This document shows positions 5,943 through 6,803 of a stretch of 6,803 nucleotides of DNA, one piece after another; the first letter of the stretch is position 1; every line of letters starts with the position of its first letter. The notes below the pieces were generated by a model that worked only from the letters and a program-made list of their open reading frames with translations, did no database searches and was not told the DNA's origin. Position numbers and translations under genes: made by a program. The DNA lies in contig NZ_JBFXIO010000291.1 in assembly GCF_050175855.1 (NCBI RefSeq), positions 1 through 6,803 of the forward strand, read 5' to 3'. Origin of the DNA: Piscinibacter sp050175855 (GTDB lineage: Bacteria > Pseudomonadota > Gammaproteobacteria > Burkholderiales > Burkholderiaceae_C).

Positions 5943-6190
5943 TCGATCTCGCCGCGAGCGATCGCCAGAAGTTCCTTCTCGTCCGCCTTGGTGCGACGAC
6001 GGCCGGGACCGGATGCCAGCCCTTCTTCGATGAGATCGCGAAGCCTTTTCTTGGCCTGTTCCTCCTGGTCGCGCCGGACCAAGTCGCGGATGTACTCGCT
6101 CGTGTTGCCGTAGTTGCCATCGGCGACCCGGTTGTCGATGTACTCCCGCATCGACTCGGGCAAGGCGAAACTCATGGTTTGGCGACTCAT
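5939..6190 (-). CDS. ParD-like ribbon-helix-helix antitoxin
   Basis: This 83-residue antitoxin should neutralise the downstream toxin and repress the shared promoter. Residues 5-13 (TMSFALPES) would form the ribbon strand, followed by helices through EYIDNRVADGNYGNTSEYIRDLVRRDQE, whose G-N-T-S-E-Y-I-R core is a ParD hallmark. The C-terminal part is charged and helical (EEQAKKRLRDLIEEGL, then KADEKELLAIARGEID), fitting the toxin-binding tail. The first ATG (6190) has no Shine-Dalgarno sequence. The -10-like CAAGAT at 6202-6197 would place the transcript start almost at the ATG, so a leaderless message is plausible. Another ATG lies five codons later, but the first keeps the usual N-terminal extension. 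Confidence 0.88.
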   Translation of the reverse strand: MSRQTMSFALPESMREYIDNRVADGNYGNTSEYIRDLVRRDQEEQAKKRLRDLIEEGLASGPGRRRTKADEKELLAIARGEID

Positions 6191-6196
6191 GGCGAG

Positions 6197-6225
6197 ATCT
6201 TGGGCGGTTTGACAACGGTTGTCAA
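6197..6225 (-). promoter_or_regulatory. Toxin-antitoxin promoter and palindromic operator
   Basis: TTGACAAC (6209-6216) and GTTGTCAA (6218-6225) form a perfect 8-bp inverted repeat around one central G at 6217. On the minus strand TTGACA (6225-6220) is a perfect -35, and 17 bases on lies CAAGAT (6202-6197), a partial -10 match with the key A and final T kept. A ribbon-helix-helix antitoxin bound to the palindrome would cover the -35, giving the autorepression usual in ParDE systems. Confidence 0.65.
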
Positions 6226-6278
6226 CTCGCCTCGCTGACCGCGTTTCTCCAGGTCCAGGGATGCCGAAGCGTTCCTCG

Positions 6279-6803
6279 TCAGGAAGCCATCCGAGTTGCC
6301 TGGCCCGGCGTGCGCTGGATCAGCGCCGCAGCAAATTTCTCGACGCCGAATTTCATCGTGCCGCGGAAGTTGATGTGCGAGAAGTGAACTGGGCCGATGC
6401 GGCGCAGCCAGTCGTCGTCGACCGGGATCCCGTCTCGCTTGAGTCTCTCGACCACCTCATGCATCCGGGCGGTGTTCCAGGCCAGAACAATGTTCGTCAG
6501 CAGGGCGTGCGAACCGGAGATCGCCTTCATCTCGTCGCGACGCCTGCCACGCTCGGGCGCTACCTTGCCTGAGTACACGGCGCGCTGCAGCTGATGCACC
6601 GACTCACCCCGGTTCAGCAAGGTATGGATCTCGCGCCGGAAGTCCTCGATGCCGATGTAGTCGCACAGGAACACGGTTCGCAGCAGTCGGCCCAGGTGCT
6701 CCGCGGCCCGGTGCAGTGGATCCCCCTGAGCGGCCGACCCGAAGCGCTGCAACGCCAGCGTAGCGGAGACACGTCCCGAACGGATCGACGCCACCAGGCG
6801 CAG
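6279..6803 (-). CDS. tnpA: Tn3-family transposase TnpA, C-terminal part (N-terminus beyond the window)
   Basis: The frame is open from the right edge to TGA 6281-6279, giving 174 residues of what should be an enzyme of roughly 1000. Landmarks of the Tn3 transposase C-terminal catalytic domain (DDE_Tnp_Tn3 type) appear in order: HLGRLLRTVFLCDYIG, FRREIHTLLNRGESVHQLQRAVYSG, RRDEMKAISGSHALLTNIVLAWNTARM, and a tail with RIGPVHFSHINFRG. The Glu of the NRGE motif lies about 108 residues from the C-terminus, where I expect the third catalytic acid of this family; the two Asp residues are outside the window. It catalyses replicative transposition with a partner resolvase. No frameshift or internal stop is seen in the visible part. 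The toxin-antitoxin pair follows 88 bases downstream in the same direction. Confidence 0.9.
   Translation of the reverse strand: MRLVASIRSGRVSATLALQRFGSAAQGDPLHRAAEHLGRLLRTVFLCDYIGIEDFRREIHTLLNRGESVHQLQRAVYSGKVAPERGRRRDEMKAISGSHALLTNIVLAWNTARMHEVVERLKRDGIPVDDDWLRRIGPVHFSHINFRGTMKFGVEKFAAALIQRTPGQATRMAS

Noticed and set aside
1..6803. CRISPR arrays, tRNA or rRNA genes
   Set aside because: No regularly spaced repeats and no tRNA- or rRNA-like sequence were seen on either strand.

Overview
The window is GC-rich DNA, and its gene families and codon use suggest a betaproteobacterium of the order Burkholderiales. That placement is inferred from sequence style only, because there is no rRNA or other marker gene.

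Left part (1-2140, minus strand): a tightly packed efflux operon read right to left. A TetR-family repressor, a membrane-fusion (HlyD/AcrA-type) periplasmic adaptor and the start of an FtsX/DevC-like ABC permease are joined by two 4-bp stop/start overlaps (ATGA and GTGA). Just upstream of tetR lies a perfect 9-bp inverted repeat that overlaps the probable -10 and start site, so the repressor probably controls its own operon. The permease runs off the left edge, and an ATP-binding subunit is expected beyond it.

Middle-left (2264-3016, plus strand): a decayed locus. A DUF302-family gene carries a frameshift, a stop in place of the conserved Cys of its Cys-Asn-Pro motif, and a lost 3' end. It is joined directly to an EamA/DMT-type transporter remnant that lacks its N-terminal half and shows a further internal in-frame deletion.

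Centre (3058-5334): an AraC-family regulator (minus) is divergent from a two-gene operon (plus). The first gene encodes a protoglobin, a haem-binding single-domain globin, preceded by what looks like a Sec signal peptide. The second encodes a cytoplasmic-looking TlpA/thioredoxin-fold protein with a CPAC motif; its start codon overlaps the protoglobin stop by one base. The intergenic region holds a perfect 12-bp palindrome and an 8-bp inverted repeat, both good regulator-site candidates. The likely theme is a redox or gas-responsive haem protein made together with a thiol oxidoreductase under a dedicated regulator. This is the most unusual part of the window.

Right part (about 5601-6803, minus strand): the end of a Tn3-family transposon. 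The C-terminal part of the transposase enters from the right edge. It is followed, in the same direction, by a ParD-like antitoxin and ParE-like toxin pair with its own palindromic promoter/operator. No Tn3-type GGGG terminus lies between tnpA and the toxin-antitoxin pair. The only GGGG on the plus strand between the end of the thioredoxin gene and tnpA is at 5601, so the pair is probably carried inside the element. The 5335-5600 stretch between the thioredoxin gene and this element has no convincing gene.
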